NCBI RefSeq assembly: GCF_004168255.1
Contig: NZ_SEWG01000001.1
Coordinates: 310,001 to 374,000 of the forward strand
Origin: Mucilaginibacter terrigena
GTDB taxonomy: Bacteria > Bacteroidota > Bacteroidia > Sphingobacteriales > Sphingobacteriaceae
Reading direction: 5' to 3'
Length of the DNA: 64,000 bases
Under the pieces are notes generated by a model. That model made no database searches. It saw nothing but the letters and a program-made list of their open reading frames with translations, and was not told where the DNA came from. Position 1 is the first letter of the stretch. Every line of letters begins with the position of its first letter. A program made the position numbers and the translations under genes. Below, piece by piece: positions 52,127 to 62,871 of the stretch.

Positions 52127-53542
52127 ATGAAGAGAAGGCAATTTATTGGGAGTACCACTTTATTGGGTGCCGGGGTTTTAATGAACAAATTTTTGCTTGC
52201 GGCTAAGCCCGCTTTTCCGGTTGTAAGGGTACCTGTAGCCCAGCGTAAATTTAAAAGCGTATCGGTTGAAAAAGCTATAACCGAATTTAAATCGAAAGTA
52301 AAGAACCCCGAACTGGGGTGGCTTTTCGAAAATTGTTTCCCCAACACGCTGGATACTACCGTAACCTATAAACTAACCAATAATAAGCCCGACACCTACG
52401 TAATTACCGGCGATATTGATGCCATGTGGCTGCGCGATAGCAGCGCACAGGTTTGGCCGTACATTGCCTTCATAAATAAAGACGCCGACTTGAAAAAACT
52501 GGTGGCCGGTGTAATAAACCGCCAGGTAACCTGTATCCTGCGTGACCCATATGCCAACGCTTTTTATGATGACCCAAACAAAGTTGGCGAGTGGAAAGAC
52601 GACGTTACCGACATGAAACCCGGCCTTCACGAGCGTAAATGGGAGATAGATTCGCTTTGTTACCCTATACGCCTGGCCCATAAATACTGGAAACTTACCG
52701 GCGATACATCTCCGTTTGACGCCCAATGGAAAACCGCTGTACAAAGCATCCTGAAAACCTTTAAAGAGCAGCAGCGCAAGGATAACGACGGGCCTTACTC
52801 GTTTCAGCGTAAAACCGCCTGGGCTACAGATGGTGTACCCATGAACGGGTACGGTTACCCGGTTAAAGCCAATGGGCTCATCTGCTCTGCCTTTCGCCCA
52901 AGCGATGATGCAACCATATACTCGTATCTTATACCTTCAAACTTCTTCGCGGTAACCAGCTTAAAACAAGCTGCCGAAATGGTAAAAAGCATTTCAAAGG
53001 ACGATACTTTAGCTGCCGAATTGCTTGCACTGGCAACCGAGGTTGATGCGGCTTTGCAAAAAAACGCGGTGATAGACCATCCCGAATACGGGAAGATCTA
53101 CGCTTACGAGGTAAATGGCTTTGGCAGTTACAACTTAATGGACGACGCCAATGTGCCAAGCCTGTTGGGTATGCCATACCTTGATGCCGTTAAAAATACC
53201 GACCCGGTTTATATCAATACCCGCAAAATGTTACTATCGCTAAACAACCCTTTCTTTTTTAAAGGCACAGCCGGCGAGGGTATCGGCGGCCCACATGTGG
53301 GTAAAGATATGATCTGGCCGATAAGCATTATCATCCGTGCCATAACCAGTAACGATGATGCCGAGATAAAAGAATGTATCGAAATGTTACGCAAAACACA
53401 TGGCGGCACAGGCTTTATGCACGAGTCGTTTCATAAAAACGATCCTGCAAAGTTCACCCGTAAATGGTTTGCCTGGGCCAACACGCTGTTTGGCGAATTG
53501 CTTTGGGAAACATATACGCAAAAGCCACAATTGTTAGGCTAA
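52127..53542 (+). CDS. GH125 exo-alpha-1,6-mannosidase
   Basis: A 471-residue exported enzyme. The N-terminus MKRRQFIGSTTLLGAGVL is a good Tat signal (RRQF), so it is probably folded before export to the periplasm. GH125 signatures are TGDIDAMWLRDSSAQVWPY (Asp96, Asp98 and neighbours), WATDGVPMNGYGYPVK and GTGFMHESF, where Glu433 is the likely base, followed by FAWANTLFGELL. It trims alpha-1,6-mannose from the ends of products made by GH76. It sits right after the GH76 terminator. Confidence 0.93.
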   Translation: MKRRQFIGSTTLLGAGVLMNKFLLAAKPAFPVVRVPVAQRKFKSVSVEKAITEFKSKVKNPELGWLFENCFPNTLDTTVTYKLTNNKPDTYVITGDIDAMWLRDSSAQVWPYIAFINKDADLKKLVAGVINRQVTCILRDPYANAFYDDPNKVGEWKDDVTDMKPGLHERKWEIDSLCYPIRLAHKYWKLTGDTSPFDAQWKTAVQSILKTFKEQQRKDNDGPYSFQRKTAWATDGVPMNGYGYPVKANGLICSAFRPSDDATIYSYLIPSNFFAVTSLKQAAEMVKSISKDDTLAAELLALATEVDAALQKNAVIDHPEYGKIYAYEVNGFGSYNLMDDANVPSLLGMPYLDAVKNTDPVYINTRKMLLSLNNPFFFKGTAGEGIGGPHVGKDMIWPISIIIRAITSNDDAEIKECIEMLRKTHGGTGFMHESFHKNDPAKFTRKWFAWANTLFGELLWETYTQKPQLLG

Positions 53543-53599
53543 ATTGGTTTAGTTTGTATATTTACCAAAAGTTTATAACTGTACCTATAACATCTATTC

Positions 53600-56074
53600 A
53601 TGAAAAACATTTTAACAGCAGTTTGCCTGATGGCGGGGGTGTTTGCCAATAGTTATGCCAGTGCACAGGCTACCAAGGCACCCGCTTACCCGTTAATTAC
53701 GCATAACACATACTTCAGCGTATGGTCGTTTACAGATGAGCTGAACGAATCTACCACCCGGCACTGGACGGGCAAGAACCAATCGTTGTTGGGTTTGATA
53801 AAGGTTGATGGTATAACATACCGTTTTATGGGCCAGAAACCTGTAAGCTACAGAACTATACTGGCCGATGGTGACACCAAACCGTATGCCGTAAAATATA
53901 CCGAAAATAAGCCCGGCGACGGCTGGGAGAACCCTGGCTTTAATGATAAAAATTGGAAAGCCGGCACCGCGCCGTTCAGCGACGACCCCAAGATGGCCAA
54001 AACCCTTTGGAAAACCCGCGACCTTTGGGTTCGCCGCACTTTCATATATAAAAAATCAATGCCGGTAAATAAACTGATATTAAAGCTTCATCACGATGAT
54101 GATGCCGAAGTTTACCTTAACGGCGAGAAAATAAATGTTAGCCCCGGTGCCAACGGCGATTTGTTACCCGTTAAAGTAAAAGGCGATCTTGCGGATAAGC
54201 TGAAAGACGGCGAGAACGTACTGGCCATGCATTGTGTAAATACAGGCGGCGGCGCGTGGCTTGATGCAGGAATAGCCGATGAGGTGAAACCACCGGCAGA
54301 TGATAACCTTAAAACCGCCAGGCAAACCGGCGTGTTGATCAATGCCACCCAAACCATTTATACGTTTACCTGCGGTGATGCCGATCTGAAGTTAACCTTT
54401 ACATCGCCATTGCTTATGGATAATCTTAATCTACTATCAAGGCCGGTTACCTATGTTACCTACAGCGTAAAATCAAACGATGGCAAAACGCATGATATAA
54501 AAGTTTACTTTGGTGCATCGGCCGATCTGGCCCGCAACAAACCCAACCAGCCGGTAATAGCCCAGCGGTTTATCCAAAACCAGCTATCTGTACTTAAAGC
54601 CGGTACTAAAGAACAGCCCGTATTACAAAAGAAAGGTGACGACCTGCGCATAGATTGGGGTTACCTGTATATTGCTGCGCCTGTATCTGCAAAAGCAACA
54701 CAGTTTATTAGTAATACCAGCCAGGCAATGGGTTCGTTTACCGGCGCTCCAACAACATCAACTACCGCCGGCGGCGAAGCCGCATTTTTGAATACGGTAA
54801 TACCTTTTGGCAAAGTAGGTAGTGCCGCAGTCGAAAAATATATTGAAATAGGTTACGATGATCTGTACCCGGTGCAATATTTCGGCAAAAACCTTAGGCC
54901 GTGGTGGAACAAGGACGGTAATAAAACGATGATCGGCGAACTAAAGCAAGCGGCTATCGATTATAAAACCGTTATGGCTAAATGTAAAGCGTTTGACGAT
55001 GCCATGAATGTAAGGACGTCGGCAGCCGGTGGTTTGGAGTATGCTAAGCTTTGTGCCATTGCTTATCGCCAGGCCATAGCGGCGCATATGCTTGCACGCA
55101 GCCCTAAAGGCGAGATCCTGTGGTTATCGAAAGAGAATTTTAGCGGCGGTTTCATCAATACGGTTGATGTTACTTATCCATCGGCCCCGTTGTTTTTAAT
55201 ATACAACCCAAAACTGGCCGAAGGGATGCTGAACGGGATCTTCGAATTTAGCGAAACAGGCAAGTTTAAACACCCGTTTGCAGCGCATGACCTGGGTACA
55301 TATCCGTTTGCCAATGGCCAAACTTATGGCGAAGGCATGCCGGTAGAAGAATCGGGCAATATGCTGTTGCTTACCGCGGCTATTGCCAAAGCGGAGGGTA
55401 ACGCGCTGTTTGCCAAAAAACACTGGGCCACTTTAACCACCTGGACAAATTACCTGATAAAAGAAGGGCTTGACCCCGCAAACCAGCTTTGTACCGATGA
55501 CTTTGCCGGCCACCTGGCGCGTAATGCCAATTTATCGTTAAAAGCCATAAACGGAATAGGCGCATATGCAATGCTGGCAGATATGCTGGGCGATAAAGCC
55601 ACTGCGGCTAAATACCACACCATCGCAAAAGATTTTGTTGCCAAATGGATGAAAATGGCCGATGCGGGCGACCACTACTCGTTGGTATTTGAAAAGCCCG
55701 ATACCTGGAGCCAGAAATATAACCTGGTTTGGGATAAGCTGTTAGGCCTTAACCTGTTCCCAAAATCGGTTTACGAGAAGGAGATAAAATACTACCTCAC
55801 CAAACAAAACGAATTTGGCCTACCGCTTGATAGCCGAAAAACGTACACAAAATCCGACTGGATAGTATGGACAGCAACGTTAGCAGATAATGCGAATGAT
55901 TTTAAAGCCCTTACAGATCCTATTTATAAGTATGCCACCGAAACGTCCTCGCGTGTGCCTATCAGCGACTGGCACGAAACCACCAATGGTAAACAGGTGG
56001 GTTTCCAGGCACGCAGCGTGGTAGGCGGATACTTTATGAAGGTGCTTGAGCAGCAATGGTTAAAAAATAAATAA
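53600..56074 (+). CDS. Glutaminase-A-like (DUF4965/DUF5127) protein with inserted jelly-roll
   Basis: An 824-residue secreted protein; the signal peptide ends SYASAQ. The core matches the fungal glutaminase-A-like series: DUF4964 at the N-terminus (LITHNTYFSVWSF), DUF5127 (about 233-460), then DUF4965 and DUF1793 (FAAHDLGTYPFANGQTYGEG; LVWDKLLGLNLFP). Residues about 101-232 form an extra jelly-roll-like insert (GFNDKNWKAG, WVRRTFI, HHDDDAEVYLNGE) of the type seen in glycosidase and sialate esterase accessory domains. Members are common in Bacteroidota PULs and their true substrate is uncertain; glycosidase-like activity through the (alpha/alpha)6 part is possible. It is 57 bp after GH125, at the end of locus C. 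Confidence 0.82.
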   Translation: MKNILTAVCLMAGVFANSYASAQATKAPAYPLITHNTYFSVWSFTDELNESTTRHWTGKNQSLLGLIKVDGITYRFMGQKPVSYRTILADGDTKPYAVKYTENKPGDGWENPGFNDKNWKAGTAPFSDDPKMAKTLWKTRDLWVRRTFIYKKSMPVNKLILKLHHDDDAEVYLNGEKINVSPGANGDLLPVKVKGDLADKLKDGENVLAMHCVNTGGGAWLDAGIADEVKPPADDNLKTARQTGVLINATQTIYTFTCGDADLKLTFTSPLLMDNLNLLSRPVTYVTYSVKSNDGKTHDIKVYFGASADLARNKPNQPVIAQRFIQNQLSVLKAGTKEQPVLQKKGDDLRIDWGYLYIAAPVSAKATQFISNTSQAMGSFTGAPTTSTTAGGEAAFLNTVIPFGKVGSAAVEKYIEIGYDDLYPVQYFGKNLRPWWNKDGNKTMIGELKQAAIDYKTVMAKCKAFDDAMNVRTSAAGGLEYAKLCAIAYRQAIAAHMLARSPKGEILWLSKENFSGGFINTVDVTYPSAPLFLIYNPKLAEGMLNGIFEFSETGKFKHPFAAHDLGTYPFANGQTYGEGMPVEESGNMLLLTAAIAKAEGNALFAKKHWATLTTWTNYLIKEGLDPANQLCTDDFAGHLARNANLSLKAINGIGAYAMLADMLGDKATAAKYHTIAKDFVAKWMKMADAGDHYSLVFEKPDTWSQKYNLVWDKLLGLNLFPKSVYEKEIKYYLTKQNEFGLPLDSRKTYTKSDWIVWTATLADNANDFKALTDPIYKYATETSSRVPISDWHETTNGKQVGFQARSVVGGYFMKVLEQQWLKNK

Positions 56075-56100
56075 GCCAAAAACTCACAACAAACAATAAC

Positions 56101-56134
56101 AAGCCCGGCGCACATAACCTGCGACCGGGCTTTG
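56101..56134 (+). terminator. Terminator at end of locus C
   Basis: AAGCCCGG (56101-56108) pairs with CCGGGCTT (56125-56132), with an inner CGCA/TGCG stem. The T run is short, but the position after the last PUL gene supports termination. Confidence 0.65.
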
Positions 56135-56283
56135 TGCTTTATGCGCAAATCCCGGTTTGCAAAAACCAGGCACAATAAAGTTTGTTGAATTTACCAAAAG
56201 CGAAAATTTACTATTCACTTACGGCCTTACAATCGAAAAATGGTTTTAAATTTGATGTCCTGCATAAAATTATCAAACATTAA

Positions 56284-57063
56284 TTGAAGAAAATAATCGT
56301 CCTGTTACTAAGCATTACCTGGTTTAATGTTTATGCGCAAACCACCGATACCGCTAAAATCGACTCGGCCAATATATTAGCCCTGCCCGATACTGTTCGG
56401 CACCTGGAAAGCAAGGCAGCATCCTATATCGCCCCGGCTGTATTTATAACCTATGGTGTATTATCTTTGCATGTAAAACCCATCAGGGATGTTGATATCA
56501 GCGTATATAACGACCTGATAGAAGACCATCCCAATTTCCATTATCATATCGAAAATTATTTTCAGTACGCCCCGGCGGTTTTGGTTTATGGCTTAAACCT
56601 GGCTGGTGTGCAGGGTAAAAACACTTTTATCGACAGGACGATATTGTACGGCATGTCTGAGGGGATAATGGCATTAACGACATTTACACTCAAAAACGTA
56701 ACACATCGCATGCGCCCCAATGGTTCCAATAACTTTTCTTTCCCATCAGGGCATACGGGTAATGCCTTTGCCGCCGCCGAATTTATGGCGCAGGAGTATG
56801 GCGAAAAATCGCCCTGGTATGGCATTGTAGGATACTCGTTTGCTACGGCAACAGCCATACTGCGCGTATACAACCGCGACCATTGGTTCAGCGATATTGT
56901 AGCGGGGGCAGGTTTCGGCATCCTGTCGACAAAGGCTGCCTATTTGATCTACCCATTATTCCGAAACAAACTGTTTTACGACAAAAAATCAGCTAAATCA
57001 AGCCTAATCATGCCCACATACTCAAATGGTGTAGCAGGGTTTGCTTTTGTGAAGCAGTTGTAG
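56284..57063 (+). CDS. PAP2-family phosphatase
   Basis: A 259-residue membrane or periplasmic phosphatase. The phosphatidic-acid phosphatase motifs are complete: Lys137 to Pro145 in KNVTHRMRP, the PSGH motif with His157, and Arg194, His200 and Asp204 in RVYNRDHWFSD. Substrates in this family are lipid phosphates such as undecaprenyl pyrophosphate or phosphatidylglycerol phosphate. An N-terminal signal peptide (KKIIVLLLSITWFNVYAQ) is followed by hydrophobic segments. There is no ATG near the start, so translation apparently begins at the TTG at 56284. It stands alone. Confidence 0.85.
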   Translation: MKKIIVLLLSITWFNVYAQTTDTAKIDSANILALPDTVRHLESKAASYIAPAVFITYGVLSLHVKPIRDVDISVYNDLIEDHPNFHYHIENYFQYAPAVLVYGLNLAGVQGKNTFIDRTILYGMSEGIMALTTFTLKNVTHRMRPNGSNNFSFPSGHTGNAFAAAEFMAQEYGEKSPWYGIVGYSFATATAILRVYNRDHWFSDIVAGAGFGILSTKAAYLIYPLFRNKLFYDKKSAKSSLIMPTYSNGVAGFAFVKQL

Positions 57064-57191
57064 GCGGATAATGGCTTTTAATAAACAAGACTTACACCTC
57101 CCACTAACCAATTTAAACATTTAACCTATCTCGTATACTCCTATTTGCTAATAATAAGTTGGGAATAGACACAGAAGTAATAGTTTGCAAC

Positions 57192-57222
57192 TTGTATAAA
57201 ATACCAATAATTGGTATATTTG
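57192..57222 (+). promoter_or_regulatory. Promoter with overlapping operator of toxin-antitoxin operon
   Basis: An 8+1+8 perfect inverted repeat ATACCAATAATTGGTAT (57201-57217) overlaps a consensus -7 box TATATTTG (57215-57222), and TTG at 57192-57194 lies 20 bp upstream of it as the -33 element. This layout fits autorepression by the antitoxin or toxin-antitoxin complex. Confidence 0.7.
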
Positions 57223-57240
57223 TGATAAAGTTAAAAGGTT

Positions 57241-57498
57241 ATGGCTAAAAATACATCAATATTATTAGGAGATTATTTTGATAGCTTTATAAATAAACAA
57301 ATCAAAACTGGAAAATTTTCGTCTGCAAGTGAGGTGGTTCGAACCGCGTTGAGAATGCTTGAACACTCAGAAATTAAAAAAACAGAACTTATAAACGAAT
57401 TGAAAAAAGGTGAAAAATCTGGTTTTACAGAGCATTTTGACAGACAAGGTTTTTTAGACAAGTTGCATAAGCAACATGCAGCTAATAATGAAGTATAA
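57241..57498 (+). CDS. ParD-family antitoxin
   Basis: An 85-residue ribbon-helix-helix antitoxin: an N-terminal DNA-binding part (SILLGDYFDSFINKQIKTG) and SSASEVVRTALRMLE typical of ParD/CopG, then a charged, likely flexible tail that would wrap the toxin. It overlaps the toxin gene by 11 bp. The pair is markedly AT-richer than its neighbours, a sign of horizontal acquisition. A palindromic operator sits upstream. Confidence 0.88.
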   Translation: MAKNTSILLGDYFDSFINKQIKTGKFSSASEVVRTALRMLEHSEIKKTELINELKKGEKSGFTEHFDRQGFLDKLHKQHAANNEV

Positions 57499-57787
57499 AA
57501 TCAGTAAAGAGGCGCTTAAAGACCTTGAAAATATTTGGATTTATACTTTTGAGAATTGGTCTGTTGAACAGGCAGATAGATATTATGGGTTGCTTATCGA
57601 CGAAATTGAATATGTTTCTGAGAATCCACAATCAGGAAAAGATTATGGACATATTCGAGAGGGATATTTCCGAACTCGTGTAAAATCGCATTTTATATTC
57701 TATAGAGCGAACCTTAAAGCTAATGTAATTGAAATCATTCGGGTTTTACATCAACAGATGGATATTGACGAAAGACTTAACGACTAA
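57488..57787 (+). CDS. ParE/RelE-family toxin
   Basis: A 99-residue toxin of the ParE superfamily, with YKISKEALKDLENIWIYT, a central helix and the closing FRTRVKSHFIFYRANLK and VIEIIRVLHQQMDIDERL typical of ParE. The ATG at 57488, overlapping the antitoxin stop, is chosen over 57476. ParE proteins poison DNA gyrase and RelE-type relatives cut mRNA; the sequence favours ParE. It probably depends on coupled translation with the antitoxin. Confidence 0.88.
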   Translation: MKYKISKEALKDLENIWIYTFENWSVEQADRYYGLLIDEIEYVSENPQSGKDYGHIREGYFRTRVKSHFIFYRANLKANVIEIIRVLHQQMDIDERLND

Positions 57788-57860
57788 AGTTAGCGTGTTA
57801 TGCTGGTGTCTATTGTTCGTCATCATAAAATTGCAAGTAACAGAAGCCATTATCAAAAAT

Positions 57861-57893
57861 AAAAAAAGCTCCGATATTTCTATCGAAGCTTTT
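57861..57893 (-). terminator. Terminator of tRNA-Leu(CAA)
   Basis: AAAAGCT and CGATA arms pair with TATCG and AGCTTTT around a GAAA-type loop on the minus strand, with one mismatch and a flanking T run on the minus strand. It lies directly after the 3' end of the tRNA. Confidence 0.75.
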
Positions 57894-57896
57894 AAG

Positions 57897-57976
57897 TACC
57901 CAGCGCCGGAGTCGAACCGGCACGGTTTCCCACAGGTGTTTGAGACCAGCGCGTCTACCAATTCCGCCAGCTGGGC
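57897..57976 (-). tRNA. tRNA-Leu (anticodon CAA)
   Basis: The 80-nt sequence folds as a leucine tRNA with acceptor arms GCCCAGC and GCTGGGT (first pair G-T), D-arm TTGGTAGACGCGCT, anticodon loop CTCAAAC (CAA), a variable arm, and T-loop GGTTCGACTCC. CCA is not encoded. The anticodon stem has one apparent T-T mismatch. Confidence 0.88.
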
Positions 57977-57977
57977 A

Positions 57978-58038
57978 TACTTCAAATTTAGCGCGTCTAC
58001 CACCCCGATAGCTATCGGGGCCACAAGCCGGCATACTT
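57978..58038 (-). pseudogene. Broken tRNA-Leu-like 5' half with palindrome insertion
   Basis: On the minus strand a stretch GCCGGCTTGTGG resembles a tRNA acceptor and D-stem start and TGGTAGACGCGCT is a leucine-type D-arm, identical over 13 bp (57990-58002) to that of the adjacent tRNA. Between them is the perfect 18-bp palindrome CCCCGATAGCTATCGGGG (58003-58020). No 3' half is present. The interpretation as a tRNA remnant is inference. Confidence 0.5.
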
Positions 58039-58055
58039 ATTAAGCAGTGTTTTGC

Positions 58056-58580
58056 TTAGAAGCGGGCTGCAAATGTATCTAAACTCTCTTTAATTCGCAA
58101 CAGGTATTTTTGCCTGTAGTAAATATTTGCAATGTCGTTCAGTCTGTCTTCTTTAGCGGTACCGTTCAGGGTTTCGTAATCGTTTGTCAGGCTGTTTAAC
58201 TCTTCGGTAATATCTCCCTCAATGGCAGCCACTTCCGCGCTGATATCGCCAAACTGCGCGGCGGTTTCAATTTCCATCAAGCGTTCGTTAATATCCATCA
58301 TCTCCATCAAAAAATCTCCGGGCAGTTGCGGTTTAGCGCCTTCGTTAACCAGTCCGTGCTCCTTTAAAATATATTCCAGCAGCTTATTGGGGTCGCCAAG
58401 GGTTTGGTAAGCTTTATTGTTTAGGGTTGATAACTCTAAAATTTCCTGCTGTTTGGCATCGTCCTCGTTAGCAAAAAAATCGGGATGGTACTGCTTGCTT
58501 AATGTGTAGAACTGCTTTTTCAGCTGTGCGGTATCGGGCTTAAAGCTTTCTGGTATGCCGTAAAATTCAAAATAGTTCAT
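58056..58580 (-). CDS. hscB: HscB-like Fe-S cluster co-chaperone
   Basis: A 174-residue J-domain protein. The N-terminal J-domain carries the HPD motif at 32-34 in QYHPDFF, and the C-terminal HscB helical domain (about 85-174, with FLMEMMDINERLMEIE) is typical of Fe-S cluster assembly co-chaperones. It stimulates the HscA/DnaK chaperone to transfer clusters from the IscU scaffold. No other isc genes are adjacent. It has a normal length for the family. Confidence 0.88.
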   Translation of the reverse strand: MNYFEFYGIPESFKPDTAQLKKQFYTLSKQYHPDFFANEDDAKQQEILELSTLNNKAYQTLGDPNKLLEYILKEHGLVNEGAKPQLPGDFLMEMMDINERLMEIETAAQFGDISAEVAAIEGDITEELNSLTNDYETLNGTAKEDRLNDIANIYYRQKYLLRIKESLDTFAARF

Positions 58581-58652
58581 CGGTACAAAACTACAAATTT
58601 TTGATGGCTGAAAATTAAATTACCTTAGCACAAACGAATGTAACTTAACAAC

Positions 58653-59441
58653 ATGCCGGTATTTTACGATCAGATGAACAAGGCTGTTCATATACAGCAG
58701 GTACCAAAGCGGATAATTTCCATTGTACCTTCGCAAACCGAGCTTTTGTTCGATCTGGGGTTGGATGAACGCATTGCAGGTATAACCAAATTCTGCATCC
58801 ACCCTGCAAATAAAGTGGGCGGTGTTGCCAAAATAGGGGGCACCAAGCAATTAAATATGCAGGCCATACATAGCCTTCGGCCCGATCTGATCATCGCCAA
58901 CAAGGAAGAGAACGAGCAAGCCCAGGTAGAGGAGCTAATGAAGCATTATCCCGTGTGGATAAGTGATATAACCAACCTGCACAGCGCGCTTAACATGATC
59001 ACTAAAGTAGGGGAGATCACCGGCGCACAAACCGGGGCGGTTAAAATAGCTAACGATATATTCCTGCAGTTTCAAAATCTAAAACCACAGGGCAAAAAGC
59101 TTCGCGTAGCGTACCTGATATGGCGCAAACCATACATGGCGGCAGGCAACGGTACTTTTATAGATAGCATGATGCAACTGTGCGGGTTTGAGAATGCGAT
59201 TAACACGGGCAGGTACCCCGGGGTTAAAACAGACGAACTCATTGCAGCAAAGCCTGATATGCTGCTGTTGTCATCCGAGCCATATCCATTTGCTCAAAAA
59301 CATATAGATGAGTTTCAGAATACACTCCCCAATGCTAAAATATTATTGGTTGATGGCGAAATGTTTTCGTGGTACGGCAGCCGTTTATTGCAGGCCCCCG
59401 CTTACTTTAATAGCCTTATTGGTAAATTAACAGCAATGTAA
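58653..59441 (+). CDS. BtuF-like helical-backbone metal receptor
   Basis: A 262-residue protein of the periplasmic metal/cobalamin/siderophore-binding family, with RIISIVPSQTELLFDLGL at the N-terminus, TKFCIHP, and LRPDLIIANKEENEQAQVEEL. There is no signal peptide or lipobox, so it may be cytosolic or the leader may be lost; Bacteroidota have such leaderless members. No permease, ATPase or TonB receptor is adjacent and no cobalamin riboswitch was seen. It is divergent from hscB. The ligand is unknown. Confidence 0.82.
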   Translation: MPVFYDQMNKAVHIQQVPKRIISIVPSQTELLFDLGLDERIAGITKFCIHPANKVGGVAKIGGTKQLNMQAIHSLRPDLIIANKEENEQAQVEELMKHYPVWISDITNLHSALNMITKVGEITGAQTGAVKIANDIFLQFQNLKPQGKKLRVAYLIWRKPYMAAGNGTFIDSMMQLCGFENAINTGRYPGVKTDELIAAKPDMLLLSSEPYPFAQKHIDEFQNTLPNAKILLVDGEMFSWYGSRLLQAPAYFNSLIGKLTAM

Positions 59442-59522
59442 TGAGGCAGATAAAGAAAAATATGAAATTCAGTTTTAAAGTATAGCATTTTACGCTATCT
59501 TTGCCAACTCTAAAACCAAAAC

Positions 59523-59604
59523 GCGGAAGTGGCGTAATTGGTAGCCGCACCAGACTTAGGATCTGGCGCCGCGAGGCGTGGGGGTTCGAGTCCCTTCTTC
59601 CGCA
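59523..59604 (+). tRNA. tRNA-Leu (anticodon UAG)
   Basis: An 82-nt leucine tRNA. Acceptor arms GCGGAAG and CTTCCGC pair perfectly, the D-arm TTGGTAGCCGC is present, the anticodon loop is CTTAGGA (TAG), a long variable arm follows (GCGCCGCGAGGCGT), and the T-loop is GGTTCGAGTCC. CCA is not encoded. Confidence 0.93.
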
Positions 59605-59612
59605 CTAAGTTT

Positions 59613-59648
59613 AAAAGCCGTTAACTGTATAAGTTAGCGGCTTTTTTT
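59613..59648 (+). terminator. Terminator of tRNA-Leu(UAG)
   Basis: AAAGCCGTTAACT pairs with AGTTAGCGGCTTT around GTATA and ends in a T run. It directly follows the tRNA. Confidence 0.85.
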
Positions 59649-59707
59649 GTTTACGCTATTCACGCGCCTTTTACTCACTAATATAGCTTTTACCTATTTA
59701 TCCATAG

Positions 59708-62080
<2,373 letters not shown>

Positions 62081-62097
62081 TCATATGATCTCCAGTC

Positions 62098-62128
62098 AAA
62101 AAAAAGGCACCATTACGGTGCCTTTTTT
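62098..62128. terminator. Bidirectional terminator after katG
   Basis: GGCACC and GGTGCC flank ATTAC, with an A run before and a T run after. It serves katG and the convergent gene, whose stop codon it touches. Confidence 0.85.
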
Positions 62129-62780
62129 ATTGATCCGCAGAAGCCTTTTCTATTAAATATTTCATCAGCTCTGCGGCCGATGATAAGGCAGGGCCTGCCA
62201 TTGGGTCGGCAAACAAAACGTCTATAGGCCCTTCGCCAAAGTACAGTCCGTCCGAAACAAGAAAGGTTATCCTCACCATGTTCTTTTTTGGAGGTAGTAA
62301 CCTTGGCTTATCCCACGGGCCTATCTGGTTTACAATAGCTAAACTATCATTAAATAATCTGTTTGTTAATTCATTTGAAGCAGTATCACTTGTTTCCCAA
62401 ATGATCATTTTACCGGTTTGATTAATGTACCGTGCCGTGCCATCCCTAAAAGAAGCCAGTACATCAAGTCCACCATCCAGCCCTATCTCCAAAATTACAC
62501 CAAGTAGCTCCTTTTTATTACTTGCTTGCCCGTTGTTTGTTAATTTATTATAAGCCAATATTTTGACCCTTGATGGCGTGATGATATCGGCGATGATCTT
62601 TTCAAGGTCAGCTTTGTTAGCAGTTTCCGCATATAATATATCCCAAGGATAGATGTCGGCCTGCTGGTTGTTGTTTCTGTAAAGATCGGGGTTGTCGCCG
62701 AATAGTAATTCGTATACTAAATTGGTGGAGGGGTCTTTATAAGGTTTGGTTTGTGTTTTAAAAATGTCAAATATTCCCAT
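62127..62780 (-). CDS. Hypothetical protein
   Basis: A 217-residue cytosolic protein of no family I recognise. The start at 62780 (MGIFDIFKTQ) is chosen; 62813 would add 11 residues. It has no signal peptide or membrane segment. A repeated pattern of acidic and Gly-rich turns (LGVILEIGLDGGLDVLASFRDGTARYINQTGKM region, about 102-135) suggests a beta-rich domain. It resembles small Bacteroidota proteins annotated only as hypothetical. Its neighbours (katG, antiporter) give no hint. Confidence 0.7.
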   Translation of the reverse strand: MGIFDIFKTQTKPYKDPSTNLVYELLFGDNPDLYRNNNQQADIYPWDILYAETANKADLEKIIADIITPSRVKILAYNKLTNNGQASNKKELLGVILEIGLDGGLDVLASFRDGTARYINQTGKMIIWETSDTASNELTNRLFNDSLAIVNQIGPWDKPRLLPPKKNMVRITFLVSDGLYFGEGPIDVLFADPMAGPALSSAAELMKYLIEKASADQ

Positions 62781-62871
62781 ATCAGCTTTATTGTTATGTT
62801 TAGTAACGTTCATAAAACTATTTAAAAAAAACTAACAATTATAAGCGCAATGATAACTTTGTGAAACCCTG

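Noticed and set aside
58653..59441. Vitamin B12 uptake system around the BtuF-like gene
   Set aside because: No permease, ATPase or TonB receptor is adjacent, no cobalamin riboswitch was recognised upstream, and the protein lacks a signal peptide.
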